Origin: a virus
DNA length: 64,000 nucleotides
IMG/VR virus record: IMGVR_UViG_3300035704_000396
Span: 1 to 64,000 of that record
Strand: one strand, 5' to 3'
The notes beneath the pieces were generated by a model. It was given only the letters and a program-made list of their open reading frames with translations, searched no databases and was not told the origin of the DNA. A program made the position numbers and the translations under genes. Of this stretch, positions 32,933 through 40,938 are shown piece after piece (position 1 is the stretch's first letter; each line of letters opens with the position of its first letter).

Positions 32933-33621
32933 ATGCTCACACGCCACCTGCTCGACGTTCCTGAGTCGTTGCAGATCGCCTGGCCGTACCCGGGCCCGGA
33001 CAACGCCCTCGACCTGTGGAACCGCGGCTACGTCCGCGGCCACATCGGTTACCGGGCCGACGGCTCCCCGGTGTGGTGGACGTTCTACGACGGGTTGAGC
33101 TGGGGCTCCGCCCGGTGGTCAGCGAGCCGGTGTATGGCGACATCGACCCGATCATCCGTCAGGCGCGGGACCTGCTCGCCGAGCACCGACGCCGGCAGGA
33201 CGCGAACAAGCGGCTGCGCCGCAGGCTGCTGACGCCGGACCGTGACACGCCGCTGCTGCTGTGGATCGTCGACGACATCCACCAGATACCCGGCTCCTGG
33301 CGGGACGAGTTCTTCTCGATCGCCGTCACCCTGAACCGGGAGGGTTACAGGACCGGGATCAGCCTGGTCGTCTCCACTGTGGACCCCAGCTTGCCCATGT
33401 CGTTCGGCGGCTCCGCGGACCTGCGGGCGTCGCTGGTCAGGGCGCAGTGCGTGTGGCTGCGCATGGACGTCCGTTCCCACCTGGCCGAGTCCGGTGGTCG
33501 GGTAGACCCGACCACCATCCCGCCCCGGTTCTCCGACGGCATGCCCACGTCCGGCGTGGGTGTGGTGCCGGGCGAGCCGCACCTGTTCCGCGTCGCCTAC
33601 CTGCCCGACGACGGCATGTGA
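32933..33621 (+). pseudogene. Decayed TraB paralogue lacking Walker A
   Basis: From ATG 32933 (leader motif 32910-32918, GGGAG upstream) the frame matches TraB residues about 270-320 (YPGPDNALDLW, then GHIGYRADGSPVWWT). Near 33110 homology jumps to another frame and resumes at PVVSEP, then IIRQARDLLAEHRRR, LLLWIVDDIH and on to LFRVAYLPDDGM. Compared with the intact gene about 30 residues holding Walker A are missing exactly at the frame switch. Either a disabled copy or, less likely, a product made by frameshifting. Confidence 0.75.
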
Positions 33622-33685
33622 CCACCGCCGGCGGCACCCCAGCCTGCGCCGGCGTCTTTCCACCAACTACTCGAGGAGAACCCCC

Positions 33686-34306
33686 ATGCGTGCGATGCCG
33701 CGTGCGACTCGGCAGCGCTGGCAGGAGGCGTCCACCCTGCGCGAGCTCGGGGAGCTGACCGCGCTGTGGCTGGAAGGCAAACTCGACTCCCAGCCCGGAT
33801 ATGTACCCCGCGTCGGCCCGGACAAGGAAACCACCGAACTGGTGGCCGTCCTGGCCCGACTCAACCGGATCGGCTACCTGACCGACAGCTCCCAGCCCGG
33901 TTGGGGACCAGCCCCGGCTACGACGGTGCGATCTGGTGCCAACGCGCCGCGGTGAGCGGCTTCGCCCCCGCCGGCTTGGCCGACGCCATCGCGCAGGCCG
34001 CGACGAAGGTCGGGATGCTGGTCAGCGCCGCCAATGTGCGAGGCGCACGTCGGCTTGGCCGGTTCCGCGATCCCGACGCCATCACCGTCACCACCCGCGC
34101 AGACAGGCCCTACACCGCGTTCGGCGGCAGCCGCACCGCCAGCGACCCTGGCGTTGAGCTACGACGAATGCTGCGACGCCGTGTGCGCCGCGGTGCAGCT
34201 CGCCGTCGTCGATCCCGAATGGGGCGAGCGCGACGCCCTGTGGTCCTTGCTGGACAGCTTCGTCGCCCATGCCGCCCGCCGAACCACGGCGGCGAGGTCA
34301 CGGTGA
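33686..34306 (+). pseudogene. DUF6919-like gene with two frameshifts
   Basis: ATG 33686 has GAGGAG upstream and a degenerate leader motif (TCCACCAAC). Homology runs through three stretches: 33686 to about 33905 (LRELGELTALWLEGKLDSQPG), then another frame to about 34140 (GYDGAIWCQRAAVSGFA), then back to the first frame until 34306 (AVVDPEWGERDALWSLLDSF). The first switch is at GGTTGGGGA. Joined, it makes a DUF6919-like protein of actinomycete type, function unknown. Biological decay or sequencing indels are both possible. Confidence 0.65.
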
Positions 34307-34356
34307 CCGACCCACTGGGTCGGGTGTCATTTCCCACCACCACTGAAGGAGAACCC

Positions 34357-34830
34357 ATGCACGACGTGCAACAGCAGCAGCAGTTGGATCAGGAGGCCCG
34401 GACCACATGGGCCGCGTTGTTGGGCGCCCGGCTCGGCGCGTTGCCGGGGACGGCGTTGTTGGGGCGTCAGGTCCGCGAGGCGTACACGGACTTCACGCTG
34501 GAACTGGTGCCGGGCATGCAGACGGTGGAGACGGTGGCCGCGGCGCGGCAGCTGATCGCCACGGCCTACGGGTGGCCGCTGACCCACGTGGTGGTCCTGC
34601 CGCACCCGCACCCGGCCCGCCAGGCGAGTTGGGCGCTGGTCCGGTTCGTCAGGACCGACTCGCAGCGTGTGGTCGCCCGCCGGCGCCACGGCGGGCTGCG
34701 TGGCCGTGCCGTCCAGGAAGGCGACAGCGGCACCGTGCTGGGCTGTCGCGGCAGCCGGCTGTTCGTCGCGTGGGACCACGCCGGGCAGGCCGTGGAGTCG
34801 CGGGACGACTATGTCGGGACGCTGGCGTGA
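34357..34830 (+). CDS. Stand-alone copy of the TraB pre-ATPase domain
   Basis: 157 aa from ATG 34357, with GAAGGAG and a perfect leader motif (34333-34341). Residues about 22-100 (GALPGTALLGRQV, then TAYGWPLTHVVVLPHPHPAR, ALVRFVRTDS) align with TraB residues about 193-270. No ATPase part follows; the C-terminus is a small Gly/Arg-rich beta region. May modulate TraB oligomers or be a remnant. Overlaps the lipoprotein gene by 4 bp. Confidence 0.65.
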   Translation: MHDVQQQQQLDQEARTTWAALLGARLGALPGTALLGRQVREAYTDFTLELVPGMQTVETVAAARQLIATAYGWPLTHVVVLPHPHPARQASWALVRFVRTDSQRVVARRRHGGLRGRAVQEGDSGTVLGCRGSRLFVAWDHAGQAVESRDDYVGTLA

Positions 34831-35243
34831 GCAGGGCACGGCGGGCAGCCAGTGTGCTGCTGATCGTGCCGCTGCTGGCGGCATGCGCGAACCCGGGCAC
34901 CACAGTGCCCAGGGCGGCCACACCTGGCCACCAGGCCACCGTGTGGGTCGTCTACAAGCACCTCCCGCCGGGCCGCGTGTTGTGCACCACGGAGGCGGCC
35001 AACCTCAACTGGCGTCTGATCGACACGAGGGCTGACGCGGTCACATCAGCGGACGTGATGCGCGGCTTCCCACCTGTGTGCCCGAACGGTCATGTCGCCG
35101 CGTCCGGCCCTGGGTTCGTGGTCTCCACCGGGACCGGCGTGCTGGATGTGCTGTGCAACGTCGACGGCACTGTCCGGGACTCGGATCCTTCCGACGCTGC
35201 CAGCCTCGGGGAGGCGAAGCGGATCTGCGCGCCGTCGACGTGA
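34827..35243 (+). CDS. Lipoprotein, function unknown
   Basis: 138 aa from GTG 34827 (GTGA overlap). Basic start, hydrophobic core and lipobox LLAAC (Cys20) predict lipid anchoring outside the membrane. Mature part has a Thr/Val-rich strand region and two further Cys (FPPVCPNG, VLCNVDG). Surface lipoproteins in this position may act in entry exclusion; that is a guess from context. Confidence 0.7.
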   Translation: MSRARRAASVLLIVPLLAACANPGTTVPRAATPGHQATVWVVYKHLPPGRVLCTTEAANLNWRLIDTRADAVTSADVMRGFPPVCPNGHVAASGPGFVVSTGTGVLDVLCNVDGTVRDSDPSDAASLGEAKRICAPST

Positions 35244-35270
35244 CAGCCGCCCGTTGAACCTGTGCTCGAC

Positions 35271-35306
35271 GAAGCCGGCCCCGTCCAGTTGGACGGGGCC
35301 GGCTTC
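35271..35306. terminator. Strong bidirectional terminator, 17-bp perfect stem
   Basis: Arms 35271-35287 and 35290-35306 are perfectly complementary. It separates the convergent transfer operon (plus) and the minus-strand genes. Confidence 0.85.
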
Positions 35307-35317
35307 ATGTTGTCCGG

Positions 35318-35800
35318 TCAGCTGACGTGTCGTTGTGGCTCGCTGACCGTTCCGAGGGCGGCCCGGTTGCTGACCGCGCCCATGGTGGACACGGGCAGGC
35401 ACAGCGCGTCGCGCAGGATCAGGACCACGAACAGGTTGCGGTCGGCGCCGTGGTCGAACAGCCGGGTCAGCCGGCCGCCGGTGTCGGCGTCGATGTCGGC
35501 GGCGTCCAGGTCGTGCAGCACCAGCAGCAGGCCCCGCCACTGCTGGCCGAACCCGGGGCTTTCCCCGGTGACGTACGTGGCCGCAGCGGTGATCATGTTG
35601 CGGGGGTTGCGGGTCTCGACCCATGCCGCGGCCGGCATGTCGACGGTGTGGCTGGCCAGCCACACGATCCGTTGGCCGGCGCGGCCGTTGTCCACGGTGC
35701 GGCGGACCAGCTCGACGCGGGCCAGGTCGGTGCCGCCGGCGACGCACACGTGCCGCGGGTGGGTGTCCATGTGGTCGAGGGCGGTCAGGGCGTCGTTCAT
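35318..35800 (-). CDS. Hypothetical protein, 160 aa
   Basis: Alpha/beta character with strands and polar ends (HVCVAGGTDLARVELVRRTVD, RIVWLASHTVDMPAAAW, WRGLLLVLHDLDAADID, NLFVVLILRDAL), consistent with a Rossmann-like or truncated P-loop fold lacking a Walker motif. ATG 35800 overlaps the upstream stop. Not recognised. Confidence 0.6.
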   Translation of the reverse strand: MNDALTALDHMDTHPRHVCVAGGTDLARVELVRRTVDNGRAGQRIVWLASHTVDMPAAAWVETRNPRNMITAAATYVTGESPGFGQQWRGLLLVLHDLDAADIDADTGGRLTRLFDHGADRNLFVVLILRDALCLPVSTMGAVSNRAALGTVSEPQRHVS

Positions 35801-36099
35801 GTGGCCACCGCCAGCGCGCCGGCGGCGACGGTCGTGTCGGTGTCGGTGTCGGTGCGGACCAGGAGGACGTCGCCGGCGACGCTGCGCCGCAGCTGGTGGC
35901 CGGCCGGTACGGCGTTGGCGGCCAACCACGCCCATGCCTGGTCGGAGGTGGCCTGGACGCCGGCCTGGTCGCTGTTGGCCATCAGCGGGCCGAGCAGGTT
36001 GATGGCGTGCTGGTCGGCCCAGCCGTTGCGCACGGCCAGGCGGATGACGTCGAGGGCATCGGTGGCCAGGGGTTGCCCGTTCTTTTTCGGTGTGAGCAT
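35797..36099 (-). CDS. Hypothetical protein, 100 aa
   Basis: Starts MLTPKKNGQPLATDALDVIRL; helical first half, beta second half. ATG 36099 follows AAGGGACC and a leader motif (complement of 36113-36121) only 13 nt away. No family recognised. Confidence 0.6.
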   Translation of the reverse strand: MLTPKKNGQPLATDALDVIRLAVRNGWADQHAINLLGPLMANSDQAGVQATSDQAWAWLAANAVPAGHQLRRSVAGDVLLVRTDTDTDTTVAAGALAVAT

Positions 36100-36140
36100 T
36101 TTCGGTCCCTTTGGTGGTGGGTTTGGTGGTGCTTCGCCGG

Positions 36141-37046
36141 TCAGGCTGTGATCAGCCGGCCGGACGTGGTGGTGTTGCAGGCGGCCAGCAGCCGCTGGTA
36201 GCAGCGGTCGCCGTTGCGGGTGAGGCTGAGGGTGCCGCCGGGTTGGTCGCGGGCCAGCCGCTCGTTGCGGGTGACGTCGACTGCCAGCTCCACGATGTCC
36301 GGGTGGTCGCCGGTCCAGTCGGCCAACAGCCGGTGCGGGTCTTCCCAGGGTGCGGCGTCGTGGACGGCGATGACCACGAGGTCGGGGGACAGGCTGGTCA
36401 CGGGGATGTCGGCGCCGGGCCGGCCGGGGTGGGCGGGCAGGCCGAAGTGGCCGTGGCGGCGCAGCAGCAGCGCGAGGTGGCGGCGGCCGCGTGGCCACCG
36501 GCGGGGCGCGCAGCGGGCCTGCTGGCGTACCCGGGCCGCGTCCAGCCACCAGTGGGCGTGGCCCAGGTGGCTGTGGTCGACGCCGGCGCGGTCGAGTCGT
36601 TGCGCCCTGCCGGTCAGGGTGTCGATCAGCCAGGCGCACAGGTCGACGCCGGTGGCGTCGGGGCGGTGGCCGGCCAGCTGCTGGTCCAGCCAGTCCAGTT
36701 CGTCGGCGCGGCCGCGGCGGCCGGCGTGGTGGACGGCGACCCGGCCGGTCCAGAATGTGCGTTCGTCGTGGCCGTCGGGCCAGGGCGGCGCGCCTGGGTG
36801 GGTGTGGTCGACCGGTCTCGGGTCGAGTGGGGCAGCGGCCGCCGCTGCTGCCAGCAGCCGGTCGGCGGCGGCCGTGATCTGGCGGTGTCGTTGCTGCTCG
36901 TCCAGCTGCGGCCAGAACGGGTCGCGGTCGGCCAGCCGCCAGGAGGCGGCGGCCAGGTCGGTGACGGTGTCGGCGGTGTAGCCGTAGCGCGGGCCACACA
37001 CGGTGTCGACTGGGCTGTCGGTAGGGCATGGGGTCGGGGTGTTCAT
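36141..37046 (-). CDS. Hypothetical protein, 301 aa
   Basis: Trp/His/Asp-rich, with ATDTV-type helices and a basic central part (APRRWPRGRRHLALLLRRHGHFGLPAHPGRPG). C-terminal strands VVIAVHDAAPWEDPHRLLADWTGD. ATG 37046 overlaps an upstream stop and has GGGGGAA upstream. No recognised motif. Confidence 0.6.
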   Translation of the reverse strand: MNTPTPCPTDSPVDTVCGPRYGYTADTVTDLAAASWRLADRDPFWPQLDEQQRHRQITAAADRLLAAAAAAAPLDPRPVDHTHPGAPPWPDGHDERTFWTGRVAVHHAGRRGRADELDWLDQQLAGHRPDATGVDLCAWLIDTLTGRAQRLDRAGVDHSHLGHAHWWLDAARVRQQARCAPRRWPRGRRHLALLLRRHGHFGLPAHPGRPGADIPVTSLSPDLVVIAVHDAAPWEDPHRLLADWTGDHPDIVELAVDVTRNERLARDQPGGTLSLTRNGDRCYQRLLAACNTTTSGRLITA

Positions 37047-37324
37047 GCGGGGTTCCCCCGTCGGGGTGGACGGGCGAGGACCAGGCCGGCGTCGCCGAGG
37101 GGTGCAGCGGCGGCCTGGTCCTCGCGGGCCGACGAGCCCCGGCATGGACCCGTCGATGCTGGCGGTGCGGTCCGGGCCTGCGGACGGGAGCCTCGCCTGG
37201 TCGCGGCCCGGACCGGACCGCTCGCCGGGCGGGCCGACGCGGCCCTGCCCGGCGGGTTGTCGCCACCGTCGGGGTGCGGCCCGCAGGTGCCGGCGCCGTG
37301 ACTGCCAGGCAGTCGTGTCGACAC
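37043..37324 (-). CDS. Possible small basic Pro-rich protein, 93 aa
   Basis: GTG 37324 with AAAGGGGG upstream; high third-position GC and an ATGA overlap with the next gene support it. The sequence is low-complexity (Arg, Pro, Gly, Ala) and no family fits. A leader motif lies 42 nt upstream (complement of 37367-37375). Confidence 0.35.
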   Translation of the reverse strand: MSTRLPGSHGAGTCGPHPDGGDNPPGRAASARPASGPVRAATRRGSRPQARTAPPASTGPCRGSSAREDQAAAAPLGDAGLVLARPPRRGNPA

Positions 37325-37489
37325 GGCACCCCCTTTGGGCCGGGGCGGCGGCCCGGGCCTGTCCGTGGTGGTGGGAAAGTGTGCCCGCGCGGGGCGGGGC
37401 ACACGGACGGGCACGATGGTCGCCGCGGTGGCGGCGGTGGGGCCTCGGCTCGATCGGGGGTCCAAACCGAGGCCACACCACCCGTCGGG

Positions 37490-37545
37490 GTCTACCAATA
37501 CCCCGACATAGCCAATACCGTAGCGCGGTGTGGGTATTGGTAGAC
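37490..37545. promoter_or_regulatory. Divergent operator with 14-bp inverted arms
   Basis: GTCTACCAATACCC (37490-37503) and its exact complement (37532-37545) flank 28 bp; flanking bases (ACCCGTC/GACGGGT) extend the symmetry imperfectly. It lies between minus-strand genes and the XRE regulator. The core ACCAATACCC recurs in inverted pairs at 38829-38892. Confidence 0.7.
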
Positions 37546-37646
37546 ACCCCTCCGGACGGGTGATTCACGCCCCGCGCACCGCTACTGCCAGTACATATGT
37601 CGGTGACGGCAGGTGCGCTGTCGTCGAGGAGGATGGGAGCGACCCC

Positions 37647-38525
37647 GTGCAGTTGGTGCTCACCCCGAGCGTGGCCCGCAGGCTGCTGGGCTACAGCCTG
37701 CGCCGCTACCGGCTGATGGCCGGCAAAACCCAGGAGCAAGCCGCGGAGCGGGTCGACATCAAACAGGGCTCGCTGGCCGGTTTCGAGACCGCTCGTGCCG
37801 CGCCCGGCCAGCCGGTGCTGGAGCTGCTGCTGGACTTCTACGGGCGCGGATCGGCGTTCCCGCAGATGGCGGTGGTGCGCCGGATCGCCGCCCAGACCCA
37901 CCGCGACGACCAGCAGCAGGCCGTGCAACGCACCGACCTGGTCGACTTCGACCTGTACCGGGGCCTGGAGTGGTTCGCCCGGCGGATCGAGGCGTACGAA
38001 CCGGCGCTGGTGCACGGCTTGCTGCAGACCGAGGCCACGGCCCGCGCGGTGCTGGAAGACCACGCCCGGCACACCGGCGGCGTGGACGTCGACGCCGCCC
38101 TGCGGGAACGGCTCGACCGACAAGGCGTCCTGTACCGGGACGAATCCGACGATCTACCATCACCGTGTCTGCGGCTCTACATCGAGGCGGACCGGCTGCG
38201 CCGGCCCGTGGTCGACCGGCAGTCGCAGGCCGAGCAGCTTGACCACCTGGCGACGGCGATGGCCCGGACCAACGTGGAGGTCCGGGTCATCCCCGACGAG
38301 GTGGCCATCCACCCGGCCCAGCGGGGCACCGCCACCCTGCTGGACATGGGCGACTGGCAGGTCGGCTACGCCGAGACGTGGCAGACCGCCTCCTACTACG
38401 ACCACCCGGAGGCGATCGGCGCACTGACCCGGATCATGGCCCACCTGCAGGCCGTCAGCCTCGGCCCAGAGGACTCGCTGGCGTACATCGTCAGCACAGC
38501 CAACCAACTACGCGGGGGGAGGTGA
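37647..38525 (+). CDS. XRE-family regulator with DUF5753 domain
   Basis: 292 aa from GTG 37647 with GGGAGC 6 nt upstream; upstream in-frame starts exist but lack ribosome sites. Helix-turn-helix at about 10-65 (YRLMAGKTQEQAAERVDIKQGSLAGFE), then DUF5753 (about 105-285; FARRIEAYEPALVHGLLQTEATARAVL, VEVRVIPDEVAIHPAQ). Followed 4 bp later by a DUF397 gene, the standard actinomycete pair. Probably binds the ACCAATACCC sites. Confidence 0.9.
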   Translation: MQLVLTPSVARRLLGYSLRRYRLMAGKTQEQAAERVDIKQGSLAGFETARAAPGQPVLELLLDFYGRGSAFPQMAVVRRIAAQTHRDDQQQAVQRTDLVDFDLYRGLEWFARRIEAYEPALVHGLLQTEATARAVLEDHARHTGGVDVDAALRERLDRQGVLYRDESDDLPSPCLRLYIEADRLRRPVVDRQSQAEQLDHLATAMARTNVEVRVIPDEVAIHPAQRGTATLLDMGDWQVGYAETWQTASYYDHPEAIGALTRIMAHLQAVSLGPEDSLAYIVSTANQLRGGR

Positions 38526-38529
38526 ACAC

Positions 38530-38721
38530 ATGAGGATCACGTGGAGGACGTCGAGCTACACCTCCGGCGGTGGCCAGTGCGTGGAGATGGGCTGGGACGC
38601 CGGCAAGCTGGCCGTCCGCGACACCAAGCAGGCCGGCGGACACCAGCCGGTGATGCTGGTGACCGGCCCGACCGGCCAGGCATTCCTGGCCGCGGCGAAA
38701 GCCGGTCGACTGGACCGGTAG
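38530..38721 (+). CDS. DUF397 protein, partner of the XRE regulator
   Basis: 63 aa: WRTSSYTSGGGQCVEMGW, then VAVRDTK-like LAVRDTKQ and a short helix (GQAFLAAAKAGRLD), the complete DUF397 layout. ATG 38530 has GGGGGAGG upstream. DUF397 proteins act with the neighbouring XRE/DUF5753 regulator, in some cases as a small antagonist. Confidence 0.9.
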   Translation: MRITWRTSSYTSGGGQCVEMGWDAGKLAVRDTKQAGGHQPVMLVTGPTGQAFLAAAKAGRLDR

Positions 38722-38750
38722 CGGTTGAACGGCGCATCCGCGCTGGTGGT

Positions 38751-38779
38751 GGCCCCGGACCGCCCTGGAGTCCGGGGCC
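38751..38779 (+). terminator. Terminator of the XRE-DUF397 operon
   Basis: GGCCCCGGAC pairs with GTCCGGGGCC around 9 nt, 30 bp past the DUF397 stop and before the convergent replication gene. Confidence 0.65.
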
Positions 38780-38828
38780 GCAGCCATGTCCGTGACCTGG
38801 CCGCCCGGCGCCGGGTCGAGGTACAACC

Positions 38829-38892
38829 AATACCCGCCCTCCATCAATGAGCCGCTGAGACGTCCCGTATCGGTTGGTCGGGGGTATTGGGT
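38829..38892. promoter_or_regulatory. Second inverted pair of the ACCAATACCC element
   Basis: ACCAATACCCGCC (about 38829-38841) and GGGGGTATTGGGT (about 38880-38892) face each other. The same element forms the divergent operator at 37490-37545. Its right half lies inside the 3' end of the replication-type gene. Confidence 0.5.
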
Positions 38893-39935
38893 TCGGGGAC
38901 CCCGGTTCGTCCGCCTGTGGACCTGTCAGGCCCCGAAACCGGCCTCCTGGCGGGCGTGGTGCACCTGCCCCTGGCCCGAGCGGGTGCCTCGGTGAGCGCC
39001 CTGGCCTTGGCCTCGAAGGCCACCAGGGTGGCGGCCCGGCCGTACGCCTGGATGTGGGTCAGCCGCGGAAACTGCTCGGAGATGACCTTCGCCAGGTCGT
39101 CGGCGCTGATCAGCGGGTTGTCGTCGATGGCGGCGCATGCCTGCGTGCCGGCCTTGTCGCGCGCACGTACGCGTAGTGGGTCACCTACAGACTCACCTTC
39201 CGTAGAAACCACCTGAGCAGCGTTAGCGGGTGGTTTCGTTCCAGCCGCGTCAGCGGCTGGGTCCGGGGGGTTCGAGGGGGGCGGGCCCCCCTGGACTGTT
39301 TCAAGGTCCAGTTTCGTAGAGGACTGTTTTGGGGGTCTAACAGTCCCCCCTGCTGGGACTATTAGTCCCCCCTCGTCGGGACTATTAGTCCCCCCTGGGG
39401 CGGGTTGGGCCGCCGGTTCGGCAGGGGGGACTGTTAGACCCCCCTGCGACTCGAACAGGTCCGGCGTCAGGGGCTGTGAGCTGTCGCTTTCCTCTGCCTT
39501 GGGTGGCCGGGAGACGCCCTTGTCGGCGCGCGGCTTGCGTCCCGTGCGGGCCGGCTCGGCCAGTGGCGGACGCATCTGGGCCGTCAACGGCGGGAGGCCC
39601 CGTTCGGCGCGGTCGCGGTTGACCTCGTCGACCTGGCTCGCGGAGTACCAGTCGAACGGGATCATCAGGTCGTAGACCTTCGGCCGGTATCGCTTCGGAA
39701 TGCTCCGGGCCAGCCGCTGATCGCCCAGCTTGATGACCTTGCGGCGCAGCATCGCGGCCAGGCGCCGCTCGATGGTCTTCTCGTCGCATAGCGCGTACTC
39801 GGCCATCGACCGAATCGAGGGATACGCTCCCGTGCCGTCCGAGCGGGCGCGGTGCGCCATCTGCGTGCTGATCGCCCGCTCGTACACGTCGGCCACGGGC
39901 GCCGCCTCGGCCCACGCGATCGCCAGGAAGCTCAT
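38844..39935 (-). CDS. Replication-initiator-like helix-turn-helix protein with internal iterons
   Basis: 363 aa. N-terminal 120 residues carry a winged-helix-type domain (YPSIRSMAEYALCDEKTIERRLAAMLRRKVIKLG, written here as the region about 39-72) of the kind found in phage and plasmid replication proteins. The middle is Pro/Gly-rich and its DNA holds four iterons (39331-39445). The C-terminus has a helical domain (ISADDLAKVISEQFPRLTHI) and a basic tail. An initiator with origin repeats inside its own gene is the lambda O arrangement. ATG 39935 overlaps the upstream stop by 4 bp. Confidence 0.65.
   Translation of the reverse strand: MSFLAIAWAEAAPVADVYERAISTQMAHRARSDGTGAYPSIRSMAEYALCDEKTIERRLAAMLRRKVIKLGDQRLARSIPKRYRPKVYDLMIPFDWYSASQVDEVNRDRAERGLPPLTAQMRPPLAEPARTGRKPRADKGVSRPPKAEESDSSQPLTPDLFESQGGLTVPPAEPAAQPAPGGTNSPDEGGLIVPAGGTVRPPKQSSTKLDLETVQGGPPPSNPPDPAADAAGTKPPANAAQVVSTEGESVGDPLRVRARDKAGTQACAAIDDNPLISADDLAKVISEQFPRLTHIQAYGRAATLVAFEAKARALTEAPARARGRCTTPARRPVSGPDRSTGGRTGVPEPNTPDQPIRDVSAAH
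39331..39396. repeat. Three tandem iterons, about 22-23 bp period
   Basis: GGGGGTCTAACAGTCCCCCC (39331-39350), GGGACTATTAGTCCCCCCT (39355-39373) and the identical unit at 39378-39396. Copies 2 and 3 contain the perfect palindrome GGGACTATTAGTCCC. A fourth, inverted copy lies at 39423-39445. The helical phasing (about two turns) is typical of initiator-binding iterons. Confidence 0.75.
39423..39445. repeat. Inverted fourth iteron
   Basis: Complement of AGGGGGGTCTAACAGTCCC plus four further bases; matches the first iteron at 39331-39350 in opposite orientation. Confidence 0.7.
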
Positions 39936-40645
39936 CGCTCGGCCGCTGTCGTGCGCAGTTCGGCCACGGCTGCCGACACTGCGGCAACCGGGTCGGCCTG
40001 GTCGAAGTCGAACCACTCACCCGTGGTGCGCTGTAGCCCGAACTTACGGTGCAGCGTGCGTTCTAGGCGGATTCCTCCCTCGGTCTGCCACAGCAGCCGC
40101 AGCGTCATACCTGAGCCGGTCTGCAACTGGGCGAGCCTCCGTTCCGGATGCTCAGACACCCCGATCTTGACCAGCCCGCGTTCGCCACCGATGACGTACA
40201 CGAACGTCGACCGCGCCGGTGGTTGCAGACGTAGCGCAGCCTGCGACCGATCATCTGTCCTGGTCAGCACGCCCTGCTTCTCCAGCACGGCCAGCGCGTC
40301 GTTCAGCGCGGTGCCTCCCATGGACTTGCCGTTCACGCCCGGCACCAGGTACATCAACTGGTCGTTGGACAGGTCCGGCACAGTGCCGTCGGGTCCGCAC
40401 AGCGAGGCCAAGATGGCGTAAACCCGGAACGCGGTGTGCGGGATCTCCGGATGCAGTGCGATCCATTGCATGACACGCGCGAAGTGGAAGCCGACGTCGT
40501 CGGCGTCGAGGATCGGGCTGGGCGTGGTCTCATCGACGCTGCCGTCCGCGTCGCCGGCCCCCTCGACGTCACGGTCGGACGTCTGCTCCAGCAGCTCGTC
40601 GTCGACGTCGTGCTCGGCTTGCGCGGCCGATGGATTCTGATCCAC
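39932..40645 (-). CDS. Helix-turn-helix protein with GIY-YIG-like (T5orf172/MUG113) domain
   Basis: 237 aa from GTG 40645, GGGAAGG upstream. Acidic residues 1-50; a winged-helix region (about 65-140; HTAFRVYAILASLCGPDG, DQLMYLVPG); then about 148-235: FVYVIGGERGLVKIGVSEHPERRLAQLQTG, given as region 148-177, followed by RLERTLHRKFGLQRTTGEWFDF. The latter is the T5orf172/MUG113 branch of GIY-YIG, whose first strand here reads VYVI and whose Lys-Ile-Gly follows. Role could be nicking or DNA binding at replication. Upstream of the initiator-like gene and coupled to it. Confidence 0.75.
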   Translation of the reverse strand: MDQNPSAAQAEHDVDDELLEQTSDRDVEGAGDADGSVDETTPSPILDADDVGFHFARVMQWIALHPEIPHTAFRVYAILASLCGPDGTVPDLSNDQLMYLVPGVNGKSMGGTALNDALAVLEKQGVLTRTDDRSQAALRLQPPARSTFVYVIGGERGLVKIGVSEHPERRLAQLQTGSGMTLRLLWQTEGGIRLERTLHRKFGLQRTTGEWFDFDQADPVAAVSAAVAELRTTAAER

Positions 40646-40734
40646 CGGTGGTCCTTCCCGGCCGATCGGGTGACCCGAATCCCGTGTCGTGCCGGGGTGG
40701 CCAATGGAGATTGGCCCGCTCGCCCGGTAGACTG

Positions 40735-40885
40735 GCCGGTGAGTCGGGGACGTGAATCCCCGACGACTGGGTCACCTACGACCTTGTCAGTGGTGTTCGT
40801 AGGTGGCTTGGGAGCCGAAGGACTCTGGTCCTCAAGAAGCGCGCGTCACCGGTTGCGGAGCCGGAGGCGCGCGTTTCCCGTTTCG
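40735..40885 (+). ncRNA. Candidate structured RNA
   Basis: Promoter-like TGGAGA-N17-TAGACT ends near 40732. The following 150 nt fold into successive hairpins: GTCGGGG-N8-CCCCGAC, CACCTACGA paired with TCGTAGGTG, AGGAC/GTCCT, and a GCGCGC stem capped by CCGG/CCGG. No coding frame with good GC3. It is divergent from the replication genes, so a replication-control RNA is possible. The strand is inferred from the promoter only. Confidence 0.35.
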
Positions 40886-40938
40886 ACGACCGTTGTCTGA
40901 CCCGACTCTTGATCGTGCACTCTAGACCGTCGAAGGTC

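Noticed and set aside
33100-33125. Programmed frameshift to produce a full TraB paralogue
   Set aside because: No slippery heptamer or downstream structure recognised, and about 30 residues including Walker A are missing at the switch, which fits deletion better.
40735-40885. Possible tRNA in the structured region
   Set aside because: No T-loop GGTTCGA, no 7-bp acceptor stem and no CCA-proximal pairing in register.
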